From positions 1 to 39,647 of the forward strand of contig LSSG01000058.1 of the NCBI GenBank assembly GCA_001595915.1: 39,647 bases of DNA. Direction: 5' to 3'. A model generated the notes under the pieces. The model made no database searches and was not told the DNA's origin. It was given only the letters and a program-made list of their open reading frames with translations. The position numbers were made by a program, and so were the translations under genes. This DNA is from Thermoplasmatales archaeon SG8-52-3. Its GTDB lineage: Archaea > Thermoplasmatota > E2 > DHVEG-1. Below are positions 8,780 to 18,288 of this stretch, in pieces (the stretch's first letter is position 1; every line of letters starts with the position of its first letter).

Positions 8780-9259
8780 ATGAAAGAAGGATATATTAAA
8801 TTAAAAATTGCTGAATTGAATGATAAATGTAAGCATATTGATCAAATAATTTCAATGGAAAAATCAAAGCTTGAGTTATTAGAAGAAAGAGTAGGGGGAT
8901 TTAAAGACCTGATAAAAAAGTTACAGGATATAGATAATTATAAAGAAAATATGTTAAAACAAATTAAAAAAGAAAACAAAGATCTCCTTGAAAAAGAGAT
9001 TTCAAATATTACAAAAAAAGTATCAGAAAATATTGAACAAAATATTATTGTTAAGATAAAAGAAATTGAAAAGATAATGAAATATATTACAAATCGTGAA
9101 AAAGAACTATTACAACAATCAGAAAAAATATCAGGTTTAAATGATAAGATTGACTATCTTATGAACCATAATAATTATCTAATGATGAAACTTGTAAACA
9201 AAGCAGTAATTTCAGATAGAGAAGTAAATGAATTACATATGAGATCTAAAAAGAAATAG
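8780..9259 (+). CDS. Coiled-coil protein of unknown function
   Basis: 159 aa Lys/Glu-rich heptad-like sequence; SD GGTGAG upstream. Confidence 0.7.
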   Translation: MKEGYIKLKIAELNDKCKHIDQIISMEKSKLELLEERVGGFKDLIKKLQDIDNYKENMLKQIKKENKDLLEKEISNITKKVSENIEQNIIVKIKEIEKIMKYITNREKELLQQSEKISGLNDKIDYLMNHNNYLMMKLVNKAVISDREVNELHMRSKKK

Positions 9260-9356
9260 GATTAAAATTCAAATTTTTATTATAACAATTGAATCGGAAT
9301 CTATTTTAAGAATTTCTTATTATACTTTGAGATTAATTAACTAGAAATGATGAATT

Positions 9357-10697
9357 ATGACTTTAACTCCTTATGAATGGCAAAATCGTCTTACAAGAAT
9401 CTATAGAGGTAAAGGCGTTATAAAAGCATTTGCTGGAACAGGAAAAACCTTTGCATCTATTCTTCTTATACTTGATAAAGGATTTAAGAAAGTAATTGTT
9501 GCTGTTCCAACCAGAAAATTAAAAAATCAATGGATAGAAGAACTAGAAAAGCATGGATTAAATAATGTAATGGTTGAAACGTTTCATATACTTTCAAAAG
9601 AAAAATCATATGGTTTAAAATGTGAAATTTTAATTGTTGATGAGTGCCATAGAAGTACAAGTCCTGTTTTTAAAAGATTATATGAAAATATTTCATATGA
9701 AAATATCCTAGGACTTTCTGCAACTCCAAATAAATCCTCCCTAGAGTATTGTGGTGATGTTATTATCAATGTCCCTATAGAAGATGCTCAAATTTGTGAT
9801 TTTATAGTTTATTTTCATCCAATTGATTTATCACTTGATGAAAGAATGCTTTATGATGAATACTCTGAAGCAATTAGGAGATATTTAGGAAGATTAAAAA
9901 GTACAGATGATTGCGAAAAAGGAGATATTAGAAAAAAGCTTGATTCGATGATTTTCAAACGAAGAAGTCTTGTTTATAGTGCAGAGGCACGCATTCCTAA
10001 AGCAATTGAATTATTAAAAGAAAACAAGGACAAACCAACACTAGTAATTTGTAAGAGAATTGAACAGGCAAATACGATTTCAAAAATAACAAATTTACCT
10101 GTTTATCATAGTGAAAATGTTGATGAAAAAGCACTTGATGATTTTCAAAACGATAGAATTTCAGCATTACTTTCTGTTGGAATGCTTGCTGAAGGATATG
10201 ATAAAAGAAATATAAAATGTTTAATTATTGTTTCAACAGCAATTACCGAAGCATATCATATACAAAGTATTGGTAGAGCTGTAAGACTTCCTGATGATGC
10301 ATATATACATATTTTGTTAGCAAGAAAAACAACTGATGAAAAATTGTTACAATTCAGGAAGATGTACAATCATAAACTTATTGGTGAGTTTTCAGCAGGA
10401 GCATTAAAGACAAGAAATCCCTGGATTGAACAATATTATATCGCAGATGAATATTCTATTGATCCTCAAGGTAGGATTTTTAAAAGTTCAGATAATGGAA
10501 AGGAATATTTTAGGGGTAACATAATGACCTCAGAACTTGAAAGATTATTTGATTATAGGGGTGGAAAATTTAGGATTACAAAAGAAAATTTTGTCCTTGC
10601 AAAAAGAAGAGGCAAAATTATTCCACTTGGAATGCTTCATGAACCACTTGAAAAAATCAAACCTACAAAATTAAAACCATTGAGAAAAGTAACCTAA
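9357..10697 (+). CDS. SF2 DEAD/DEAH-type helicase (XPB/DinG-like organisation unclear)
   Basis: AFAGTGKT (I), VDECH (II), LSATP (III), QSIGRAVR (VI). Confidence 0.88.
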   Translation: MTLTPYEWQNRLTRIYRGKGVIKAFAGTGKTFASILLILDKGFKKVIVAVPTRKLKNQWIEELEKHGLNNVMVETFHILSKEKSYGLKCEILIVDECHRSTSPVFKRLYENISYENILGLSATPNKSSLEYCGDVIINVPIEDAQICDFIVYFHPIDLSLDERMLYDEYSEAIRRYLGRLKSTDDCEKGDIRKKLDSMIFKRRSLVYSAEARIPKAIELLKENKDKPTLVICKRIEQANTISKITNLPVYHSENVDEKALDDFQNDRISALLSVGMLAEGYDKRNIKCLIIVSTAITEAYHIQSIGRAVRLPDDAYIHILLARKTTDEKLLQFRKMYNHKLIGEFSAGALKTRNPWIEQYYIADEYSIDPQGRIFKSSDNGKEYFRGNIMTSELERLFDYRGGKFRITKENFVLAKRRGKIIPLGMLHEPLEKIKPTKLKPLRKVT

Positions 10698-10699
10698 TT

Positions 10700-11350
10700 T
10701 TAATTTTCTAATTTATTTCTAAATATATTTTCAATCTCAGATAATGAAAATATTACTTGATTTTCTTTTTTTGATTTCTTTCGATTAAGATAAAAAGAAT
10801 TTATACAAATTCTTTGTGGGCTTTTAAAATCAAATTCAAAATTATCACCAACATGTATAATTTCACCTGGTCTTATTTTTAATAACTTTAGAACATTTTT
10901 ATAAACTTCTGGAGTTTTTTTAACTAGATCAAAATCTGATAATGAGGAAAAAACATGTTTAAAAAATGGTTTAATACCAGTTTTTTGTAGTTGAATTTCA
11001 ATAAATTCTTTCTTTGCATTTGATATGATTATTAGTAAAAATTTCTTTGAGAGAATTTCAAGAGTTTCATATGTTTCTGGAAATAATTCTATATAATTTG
11101 CATAAGAATCTAGAAGCTTTTGCCAAGAACTTTTCAATTGAAATTTATTAAACCACCATTCAATGTCATACCACTCTTTTCTATCTTCACCTACCTTTTC
11201 GTATAAATCATAAATATAACTTTTAGCTTGATCTATCTTAATATTTTTTTCTTTTGAATATATCTTAGGTAATCCTTCAAGCCACACTTTATCTGCATAT
11301 GTTGATTTTACTAGTGTTCCATCAAGATCAAATGATACTACTTTTATCAT
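10700..11350 (-). CDS. HAD-superfamily hydrolase
   Basis: FDLDGTLV; IISNAKKE; HVGDNFEFDFKSP. Confidence 0.9.
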   Translation of the reverse strand: MIKVVSFDLDGTLVKSTYADKVWLEGLPKIYSKEKNIKIDQAKSYIYDLYEKVGEDRKEWYDIEWWFNKFQLKSSWQKLLDSYANYIELFPETYETLEILSKKFLLIIISNAKKEFIEIQLQKTGIKPFFKHVFSSLSDFDLVKKTPEVYKNVLKLLKIRPGEIIHVGDNFEFDFKSPQRICINSFYLNRKKSKKENQVIFSLSEIENIFRNKLEN

Positions 11351-11426
11351 TATGTCAACACTCTTAGTTTGAAAATAATATGTTTTTTCAATAAAAAAGT
11401 ATAGTAGTTTTTAAATGATAAGGGAG

Positions 11427-11471
11427 GTAGAAAAAGAAATGAAAATAATCATAAACCTATTCTTTTTCTAC
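11427..11471. repeat. 12-bp inverted repeat GTAGAAAAAGAA / TTCTTTTTCTAC overlapping a 15-codon ORF
   Basis: Arms 11427-11438 and 11460-11471. Confidence 0.5.
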
Positions 11472-11613
11472 ACTAATCTAAAATAAAGTATATTGGTTTA
11501 TGCTTATATATTGTAGTAAAATGTTCGGAAAAAACCAAACAAACTCTTCTGTAAAAATGGCATTTTCATAAATATATTTCAAGAAATTCTAAATAAAAAA
11601 GATTAAAAAGAAA

Positions 11614-11721
11614 TTAATGAAACATCGTGCTTATTATTATCATTAAAAAAGATATTGCAATAAGCGAACCAATAAAGAAACGATAGTCTAGAATTAATAT
11701 ATTTTTGTGTTTTACATTCAT
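11614..11721 (-). CDS. Candidate 35-aa single-TM microprotein
   Basis: ATG…TAA = MNVKHKNILILDYRFFIGSLIAISFLMIIISTMFH; upstream SD-like AGGTGAAAGGA; below ORF-track length cutoff. Confidence 0.5.
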   Translation of the reverse strand: MNVKHKNILILDYRFFIGSLIAISFLMIIISTMFH

Positions 11722-11842
11722 TCCTTTCACCTACCTTTCTATTTAATTTTTTTTATCACTTTACTTTCTCTTTTTTGTGATATTTATATTCATCGTGTAA
11801 AAATGTCAAAAAGGATAAAATAAAGATTATTTTAAATAAGGA

Positions 11843-12391
11843 CTATTCAAGGAATGGTAGATGTTTCCAAAATGGAAAAATGCCTCCTCCTCTTACTAGA
11901 TATACCTGTTTTATATAGTTATTATCTGGATTTGAGTCCAATGGAAAGACCTCATACTCAACGTAAAAAATTCTAGGGATGAAATTTAAAAATAATAAAC
12001 CAGCCTCAGATTTTGGAATCCATGTCTCACCAGGGTCTAACGAACCCAGCAATAAGGCTCCCCACGCACTACCATACTGATTTTTACTAATAAACAATGA
12101 AGAGTTCCCATAATATCTAACGACACTAGTTGTGGAAGAGTCGCCTACATTCTTTATTTCGAGTGTTAAATGTAACTCGCCTGAAAGTCCTTTCCCCTCA
12201 TTCCAAATATAAGGAACAATATCTATAATTGCTAAATCAAAACCCTGGTTAGAAACCTCTGAAATTCCTTTATCTTTATAATTAATACTATCTATATTTT
12301 CCTGATCTGAGATATATACAGCTTTTATATATGGTGTAAAAGCTAGAATTAAAACCAAGATAAAGATGGAGAATGCAATATATTTTTTCAT
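11843..12391 (-). CDS. Secreted protein, CARDB-like
   Basis: Signal peptide; FDLAIIDIVPYIWNEGKGLSGELHLTLEIKNVGDSST; SD GGGAGGT. Confidence 0.7.
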   Translation of the reverse strand: MKKYIAFSIFILVLILAFTPYIKAVYISDQENIDSINYKDKGISEVSNQGFDLAIIDIVPYIWNEGKGLSGELHLTLEIKNVGDSSTTSVVRYYGNSSLFISKNQYGSAWGALLLGSLDPGETWIPKSEAGLLFLNFIPRIFYVEYEVFPLDSNPDNNYIKQVYLVRGGGIFPFWKHLPFLE

Positions 12392-12528
12392 TTTTTACCT
12401 CCCAATTATATAATTATATTATTTCCATTCTTTTAAATATTTCCAATATTAATATAAAAATTAATATTGAATTTATAGAACAAAATTTTTTTAAAAATAA
12501 AAAAAAGAGAGGTTGGGATTATTTATAA

Positions 12529-14466
12529 TTATATTATTGTCTGTATTTTCAATAAAAAGTTTGAAAAACTTTTCATGAAAATTTCTAGAATTCTAAGATT
12601 AAATGGTCTTGTGAAAGCTCTATTTTTAATAATACGTATGTCAAAAGAAGTTTGACCACTTTTACCATTAACTTCATCCTTTACCATTGATTTAATTGTA
12701 AATGATCCTCCTTCAGAATATGTATGATTAAATGTCACTTCTTCTCCTGATAAATATGGACCATCCCAATTTTCATATGTGCCATCATCCCATATTACAT
12801 AGTAGAATATATTATGATTATCTGGATCAGATGAAATAATTTTAAAATTAAGTTCTTTTCCAGTAGCAGCAATTTTTGGTCCACTTATAGATGGATTTTC
12901 TGGATTTGAATTTTCAATAATTATTATTGTTGTATTTTCAGACCATTCACTCTGTACACCATTAATATCTTTTGCACAGGCTTTTATTTGGTATTCTCCA
13001 ATCTCATCCCAATTATTTGTTGCTTCTCCAGTTTCCCCTGGAGCAAAAGGACCTACCCAATCACTAAAATTGCCATCTCCCCAGTCAAACATATAAAAGA
13101 CATCTTCTCCATCAGGCTCTGTTGCAGAAGTTGAGAATACTACATCCTCATTCTCAGTACATTGATCTGGACCTTCAGGTTTGGATGGTGTATCTGGTGA
13201 TTGACTTCCAGGCCAAAGAGTAAATAATTCTCCAATTCCTTCTGGATAATCTCCATATTGAGGTTCTTCAGATTGTTCGTCATGAGCTTCTGCATAAATA
13301 AATGCTTCATCCATTGAGATTGTACCATCATCATTAAAATCAGCATCAGCTGGTTCTCCAAAAGCATCTTCACCTTTTACTGCAGCGGTCCAGTAAAAAA
13401 CATATTCATCATACAATAGATTCGACATTGCCCATGAATATTCATCATGACGGCATGCAGAGGAAGCAACAATAGGACCAGGTGGTACTACAACATCATC
13501 TAAAAATCCACCTGAAAAACATGGCTCAAATGTACAAATTATTTCTGTAGCAGGAATTTCAGCCAATAGACTTGCAAAATGATCATCAGCCAATTCTTCC
13601 ATATTCCAAAGGTTAAAAATGGAATCCCAATCACCAACACTATTTCCATGATCAGTTGTAAAAATAAATAACTCTCCTCCTCCACTTAATGTATCAACTA
13701 GTTCCTCAAAAACCAAATCAACATTTTCTAAAACACAAGAATACATTATATCTTCATCACCGTCACCATCTAGATCTGGATCTGAATTTTGGCCATTTGA
13801 TTGATCTGCAGCGGGATCTAACCCATCAGAACAAAGTACAATTATGTTTTCATCAAGAAAACCATAAACATCAACTAAGGTGATGTAAATATTTGATAAA
13901 TCATTCCAATATCTTACATGGTTATTACCTGAGTTATATCCACCGTTCATAAGAACAGCATATCTTGAATCTGATTTTCCTTTTAAAGGAAGTTGTGGTT
14001 TTTCTTCAATTCGAGGAGCTCTAATATTATATGCTGATTTAAAAACCTGCCCAATTTCAGTATCAATCATTTGATAATCATCAAAATTTATTGGTGGGTA
14101 CTTATCATCTATCTCAATAAATTCATCAGTGTTTTCAGATAAGAAAACGTATTTTACAGGATGAAATAAATTCGCTGTTGGATAAAGATCTATATAAGTT
14201 ATAAAACCTTTTTCAGGTGTATCTATTATATGGTTCTTTGTACTTAAAACCTCAACACCTTTATCAATTGGACCCCAAACATAAATAAAAACTTCATCTT
14301 TATCTATTGATAATTGATTAACGATATAATTTGCAGCTTCTTCAGGATTTATAATATGTGGTGATGCTAGAGTTAGATTTGTAAAAGTTGTTATAATCAG
14401 AATTATTGCAAGTATACCAGCTTTCATTATTGTATTCATCTTATTTTTCTTCTTCAAAATATTCAC
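12529..14466 (-). CDS. Secreted C13 (legumain/caspase-like) cysteine peptidase with C-terminal PKD/Ig-like domains
   Basis: RYAVLMNGG…; FIFTTDHGNSVGDW; FEPCFSGGFLDD; two repeats of FDWGDGNFSDWVGPF / IWDDGTYENWDGPY. Confidence 0.85.
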   Translation of the reverse strand: MNILKKKNKMNTIMKAGILAIILIITTFTNLTLASPHIINPEEAANYIVNQLSIDKDEVFIYVWGPIDKGVEVLSTKNHIIDTPEKGFITYIDLYPTANLFHPVKYVFLSENTDEFIEIDDKYPPINFDDYQMIDTEIGQVFKSAYNIRAPRIEEKPQLPLKGKSDSRYAVLMNGGYNSGNNHVRYWNDLSNIYITLVDVYGFLDENIIVLCSDGLDPAADQSNGQNSDPDLDGDGDEDIMYSCVLENVDLVFEELVDTLSGGGELFIFTTDHGNSVGDWDSIFNLWNMEELADDHFASLLAEIPATEIICTFEPCFSGGFLDDVVVPPGPIVASSACRHDEYSWAMSNLLYDEYVFYWTAAVKGEDAFGEPADADFNDDGTISMDEAFIYAEAHDEQSEEPQYGDYPEGIGELFTLWPGSQSPDTPSKPEGPDQCTENEDVVFSTSATEPDGEDVFYMFDWGDGNFSDWVGPFAPGETGEATNNWDEIGEYQIKACAKDINGVQSEWSENTTIIIIENSNPENPSISGPKIAATGKELNFKIISSDPDNHNIFYYVIWDDGTYENWDGPYLSGEEVTFNHTYSEGGSFTIKSMVKDEVNGKSGQTSFDIRIIKNRAFTRPFNLRILEIFMKSFSNFLLKIQTII

Positions 14467-14766
14467 CTCGCCAAACTATTACTTCTATAATATAATTAAA
14501 TTATTTAAAATGTTGCTATTTATTTTACATTATTTTTATAAAATTTGAAAAAAATATAATTTTACTGATTTCAATTTAATCTTGTAAACCTCAAAATTTA
14601 ATTAAAATCATAAAAATAATTTGAACCAATATTGTTTTTTTATAGAAAAAGAAATCTATAAAATAGGGAATTTTTATTATATATTTAAACTAATTATGAG
14701 CCATTTTGGCAGAATATTGATCTGTTTTTAAATGGACTAAGATCTATTTAATTTAAGAGGAGAAAA

Positions 14767-15864
14767 ATGGAATATAAATTGAAAAATTATAATGAATTAA
14801 AATTAAATGAAAAATTTTCAAATTATGTTTTAGGTATTGATATTGGTGGAACAAATACAAATCTAGCTATTGCTGGGATTAAAAATCATAAACCAATTCT
14901 ACTTTTTTCACATAATTATCAAACAAATCATCTAGAATCAATTATACCTGCTATAGAAAATATTTCAACATATGCAAATAAAAATTATAAAATTAATATT
15001 GATATTTCTTGTATTGGTGCAGCAGGTGTTGTTTCACAATCAAATGATTTTGTGAAATTGACAAATGCTAATTGGTACATCAGTTCTAAAGAAATAACTG
15101 AAAAAACTAACTTAGATTCGATATATATAATAAATGATTTTCAAGCTATTGGATATGGTTTAAACCTGCTTGATTATAAAAATAAGAATGATATAATCAT
15201 TATCAGACCTGGAAAAAGTGATTTAAATTATTCAAAATCAACTATAGCAATTATTGGAGCTGGAACTGGTCTTGGAAAAAGTATTTTAACATATGACTCA
15301 AGTTTCAATGCTTATATTCCTTTACCTAGTGAAGGCGGTCATGCAGATTTTTCGATTCAAAGTAATTTTGAGGTGCAACTTGTAGAATTTATTAAGAATT
15401 TGAGGGGAATTTCTAAACCTCTAACTTATGAAGAATTACTGTCAGGAAGAGGTATAGAAGGTATTTATCTATTTCTTAGAAAAAATCAAGAATTTAATGA
15501 ATCTCCATATACAAAAGAAATCGATGAATCTATTGATAAACCTCAATTAATATCAAAATATAAAAATTTAGATGAAACCTGTAAAGTAACATTTGGCTTA
15601 TTTTCAAGATTTTATGGGCGATGTGCTAAAAATTTTGTTCTTGATACACTTTCCAAAGGAGGACTATATATTGCAGGTGGAATTGCTGTAAAAAACAAAG
15701 AAATCTTTTCATCAAATGAGTTCATTAATGAGTTTGAAAATGTTTATAATCGTAGTGATCTGTTAAAATCAATTCCTATTAGTATTATTGTTAATTATGA
15801 TGTTAGTCTTTATGGCGCATGTTACGCTGCAATGTATAAATTCTTAAGAAAAAAATCACAATAA
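14767..15864 (+). CDS. glk: Glucokinase, bacterial type (Glk/PF02685-like)
   Basis: VLGIDIGGTNTNLAIAG; IGAGTGLGKSIL; LPSEGGHADF; YEELLSGRGIEGIYLF. Confidence 0.85.
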   Translation: MEYKLKNYNELKLNEKFSNYVLGIDIGGTNTNLAIAGIKNHKPILLFSHNYQTNHLESIIPAIENISTYANKNYKINIDISCIGAAGVVSQSNDFVKLTNANWYISSKEITEKTNLDSIYIINDFQAIGYGLNLLDYKNKNDIIIIRPGKSDLNYSKSTIAIIGAGTGLGKSILTYDSSFNAYIPLPSEGGHADFSIQSNFEVQLVEFIKNLRGISKPLTYEELLSGRGIEGIYLFLRKNQEFNESPYTKEIDESIDKPQLISKYKNLDETCKVTFGLFSRFYGRCAKNFVLDTLSKGGLYIAGGIAVKNKEIFSSNEFINEFENVYNRSDLLKSIPISIIVNYDVSLYGACYAAMYKFLRKKSQ

Positions 15865-15919
15865 TTGCAAAATTATAAATCAATGATTTATTATCCGCAT
15901 TAAAGGTGGAGGCTAAAAT

Positions 15920-16747
15920 ATGAAAATTTTTATTGATTCAGCTCAACTTGATGAAATTGAAAAAGCATTTAGCTATGGGATAATCGATGGAGTTACAACA
16001 AATCCATCCTTACTAAAAAAAGCAGTTGATAAATTAGAGGAATCTGGTAATAAGATAACGATTAAAGAATATCTTAATAAAATATTAATAGCAGCAAAGG
16101 AGACACCAGTAAGTTTAGAAGTAACTGAACTAAAGCAAGATAAAATGATTGAACAGGCAAAAAAGTTATATAAGATATTTAACCCTGTTGCAAATAATGT
16201 TAATATTAAGATTCCTGTAAATCCTTCATTTCCAGATGAAAAAGGTAGAGATTTTGAAGGAATTCAAGCTGTAAAAACTATATCAAAAGCAGGAATTCCT
16301 GTTAATTGTACATTGATTTTTACTCCTGAACAAGCTTTACTTGCTGCAAAAGCAGGTGCAAAATATGTAAGTCCCTTTGCAGGTAGAATAGATGATTTTA
16401 TTAGATCAAATAATAAAATATCTTTTAAAAAAACAGATTACTTTCCCGCTGAAGGTTGGGAAAAAAATAATGAAATTTTAGAAGATAATGGAATAGTTTC
16501 AGGTATTGACTTAATAGCTCAAATAGTAGATGTCTTTGAAATTTATAATTTTAATACTCAAGTCATTGCTGCATCTATTAGAAACTCAAGACAAGTAAGA
16601 GAATCAGCACTTGCTGGAGCACATATTGCAACTCTACCGTATGATGTTATTATGCAACTTCTTGTGCATTATAAAACTCAGGAAGGAATGAAGAAATTTA
16701 CTGATGATATTGTTCCAGAATATGAGAAATTAACAAGAGTTAAATAA
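15920..16747 (+). CDS. tal: Transaldolase / fructose-6-phosphate aldolase family, with insertions
   Basis: MKIFIDSAQLDEIEKAFSYGIIDGVTTNPSLL; VNCTLIFTPEQALLAAKAGAKYVSPFAGRIDD; VIAASIRNSRQV. Confidence 0.9.
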   Translation: MKIFIDSAQLDEIEKAFSYGIIDGVTTNPSLLKKAVDKLEESGNKITIKEYLNKILIAAKETPVSLEVTELKQDKMIEQAKKLYKIFNPVANNVNIKIPVNPSFPDEKGRDFEGIQAVKTISKAGIPVNCTLIFTPEQALLAAKAGAKYVSPFAGRIDDFIRSNNKISFKKTDYFPAEGWEKNNEILEDNGIVSGIDLIAQIVDVFEIYNFNTQVIAASIRNSRQVRESALAGAHIATLPYDVIMQLLVHYKTQEGMKKFTDDIVPEYEKLTRVK

Positions 16748-16748
16748 T

Positions 16749-17375
16749 ATGAATAAAAAAATTATTCCAGCAATCATTGCAAAAAATCAGAAAGATTTAA
16801 ATGAAAGATTAACAAAAGTATTAGATTTTTTTAATCTAGTTCAACTTGATATAATGGACAATAAATTTGTTCCAAATACTTCATTATTTTTTGATTTTTC
16901 CTTACCAGAGACAATGTGTAATTTCGAAGCTCATTTAATGGTGCAGGATCCACAATCTTGGATAGAAAAAAATGGATATAAGGTTGATACAATCCTTGTT
17001 CACTTTGAATCAAATTATGATCAAGAAAGTATCATTGATTTAGTTAAACAACAGGGAAAAAAATTTGGATTTGTACTAAATCCTGAAACCCAAATTGATA
17101 ATATTTCAAGTTTCTTAGATGAAATAGATCAAGTGCTTATTATGACTGTCAATCCTGGTTTTTATGGCAGTCCTTTTTTACCAGAGATGCTTGATAAAAT
17201 CCATAAGCTTAGAGAAATAAAACCAACTCTTGATATCGAGGTTGATGGTGGAATTACTGATAAAACAATTGGATTGGTTGCAAAAGCTGGTGCTAATATG
17301 TTTGTGTCTGGTTCATATATTGTTAAGTCAGAAAACGTTTCTGAAGCAATTAATAATTTAAAAATCAAATTATAA
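16749..17375 (+). CDS. rpe: Ribulose-phosphate 3-epimerase
   Basis: LDIMDNKFVPN; FEAHLMVQDP; MTVNPGFYGSPF; IEVDGGI. Confidence 0.93.
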   Translation: MNKKIIPAIIAKNQKDLNERLTKVLDFFNLVQLDIMDNKFVPNTSLFFDFSLPETMCNFEAHLMVQDPQSWIEKNGYKVDTILVHFESNYDQESIIDLVKQQGKKFGFVLNPETQIDNISSFLDEIDQVLIMTVNPGFYGSPFLPEMLDKIHKLREIKPTLDIEVDGGITDKTIGLVAKAGANMFVSGSYIVKSENVSEAINNLKIKL

Positions 17376-17441
17376 CGAAGTTTTATATATTGATGCTAAT
17401 ATAGTATTATTATTGATAACATCGAAAATCGGTGAACACAA

Positions 17442-18281
17442 ATGATTTCCAACTATAATTCTAAAATAACTGCTCTTATTCTTTCTATTCGGCCAGAGAC
17501 TACGCCTCTTGGAATGTTAACAGTTTATATTGGAGGTCTAGTTGCAGGAGCATCATTTAATTCTTTTACAATTTTACTTGCAGTTATTGTAACTTTTTTT
17601 ATTACTGCTGGAAGTATGACCTTCAATGATGCATATGATTGGGAAATTGATGTAATCAATCATCCAAATAGACCTATTCCAAAAGGAATACTTACTCCAA
17701 AACAAATGCTTCAATTCACAGCTGTTTTATTTACTATTGGGCTTGTAATTACATTTTTTATAAATTTATTATGTACTTTTATTTATCTTTTTAGTATAGG
17801 ATTCCTGGCTGTTTATGAATTATTTACTAAAAAATATGGAATTATGGGAAATATAACTGTTGCATTTGTATCATCAATTGCTTTCACCTTTGGTGGAGCA
17901 GCAGTAGGTAATCCATTAGTTACCTTACCTCTTACAATATTAGGATTTCTAATTGTTTTTGGAAGAGAAATAGTAATGGACATCCGCGATGCAGATGGTG
18001 ATAAACAAATGAGACTTACCTTACCTCATCAGATTGGAGTGCGTAATGCATCTCTAATAAGCTGTATTCTTTTATTACTTGCAATAGCAGTAAGTCCTCT
18101 GCCATATATTCTAAATATTGTGAGTTTATGGTATATATATTTTATAATTCCGGTAGATATTATCACGATATTAACTGTAATATGGTTTCTTAGAGATCAT
18201 AAAAATGCTGCGATTTCAGCTCATTTAATCAGAGGTGCTCTTGCGTTAGGTCTCATTGCATTCATTATTGGGATTTTATAA
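17442..18281 (+). CDS. UbiA-family prenyltransferase (digeranylgeranylglyceryl-phosphate synthase-like)
   Basis: NDAYDWEIDVINHPNRPIPKG; GREIVMDIRDADGDKQM; polytopic. Confidence 0.88.
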   Translation: MISNYNSKITALILSIRPETTPLGMLTVYIGGLVAGASFNSFTILLAVIVTFFITAGSMTFNDAYDWEIDVINHPNRPIPKGILTPKQMLQFTAVLFTIGLVITFFINLLCTFIYLFSIGFLAVYELFTKKYGIMGNITVAFVSSIAFTFGGAAVGNPLVTLPLTILGFLIVFGREIVMDIRDADGDKQMRLTLPHQIGVRNASLISCILLLLAIAVSPLPYILNIVSLWYIYFIIPVDIITILTVIWFLRDHKNAAISAHLIRGALALGLIAFIIGIL

Positions 18282-18288
18282 TTAAAAA

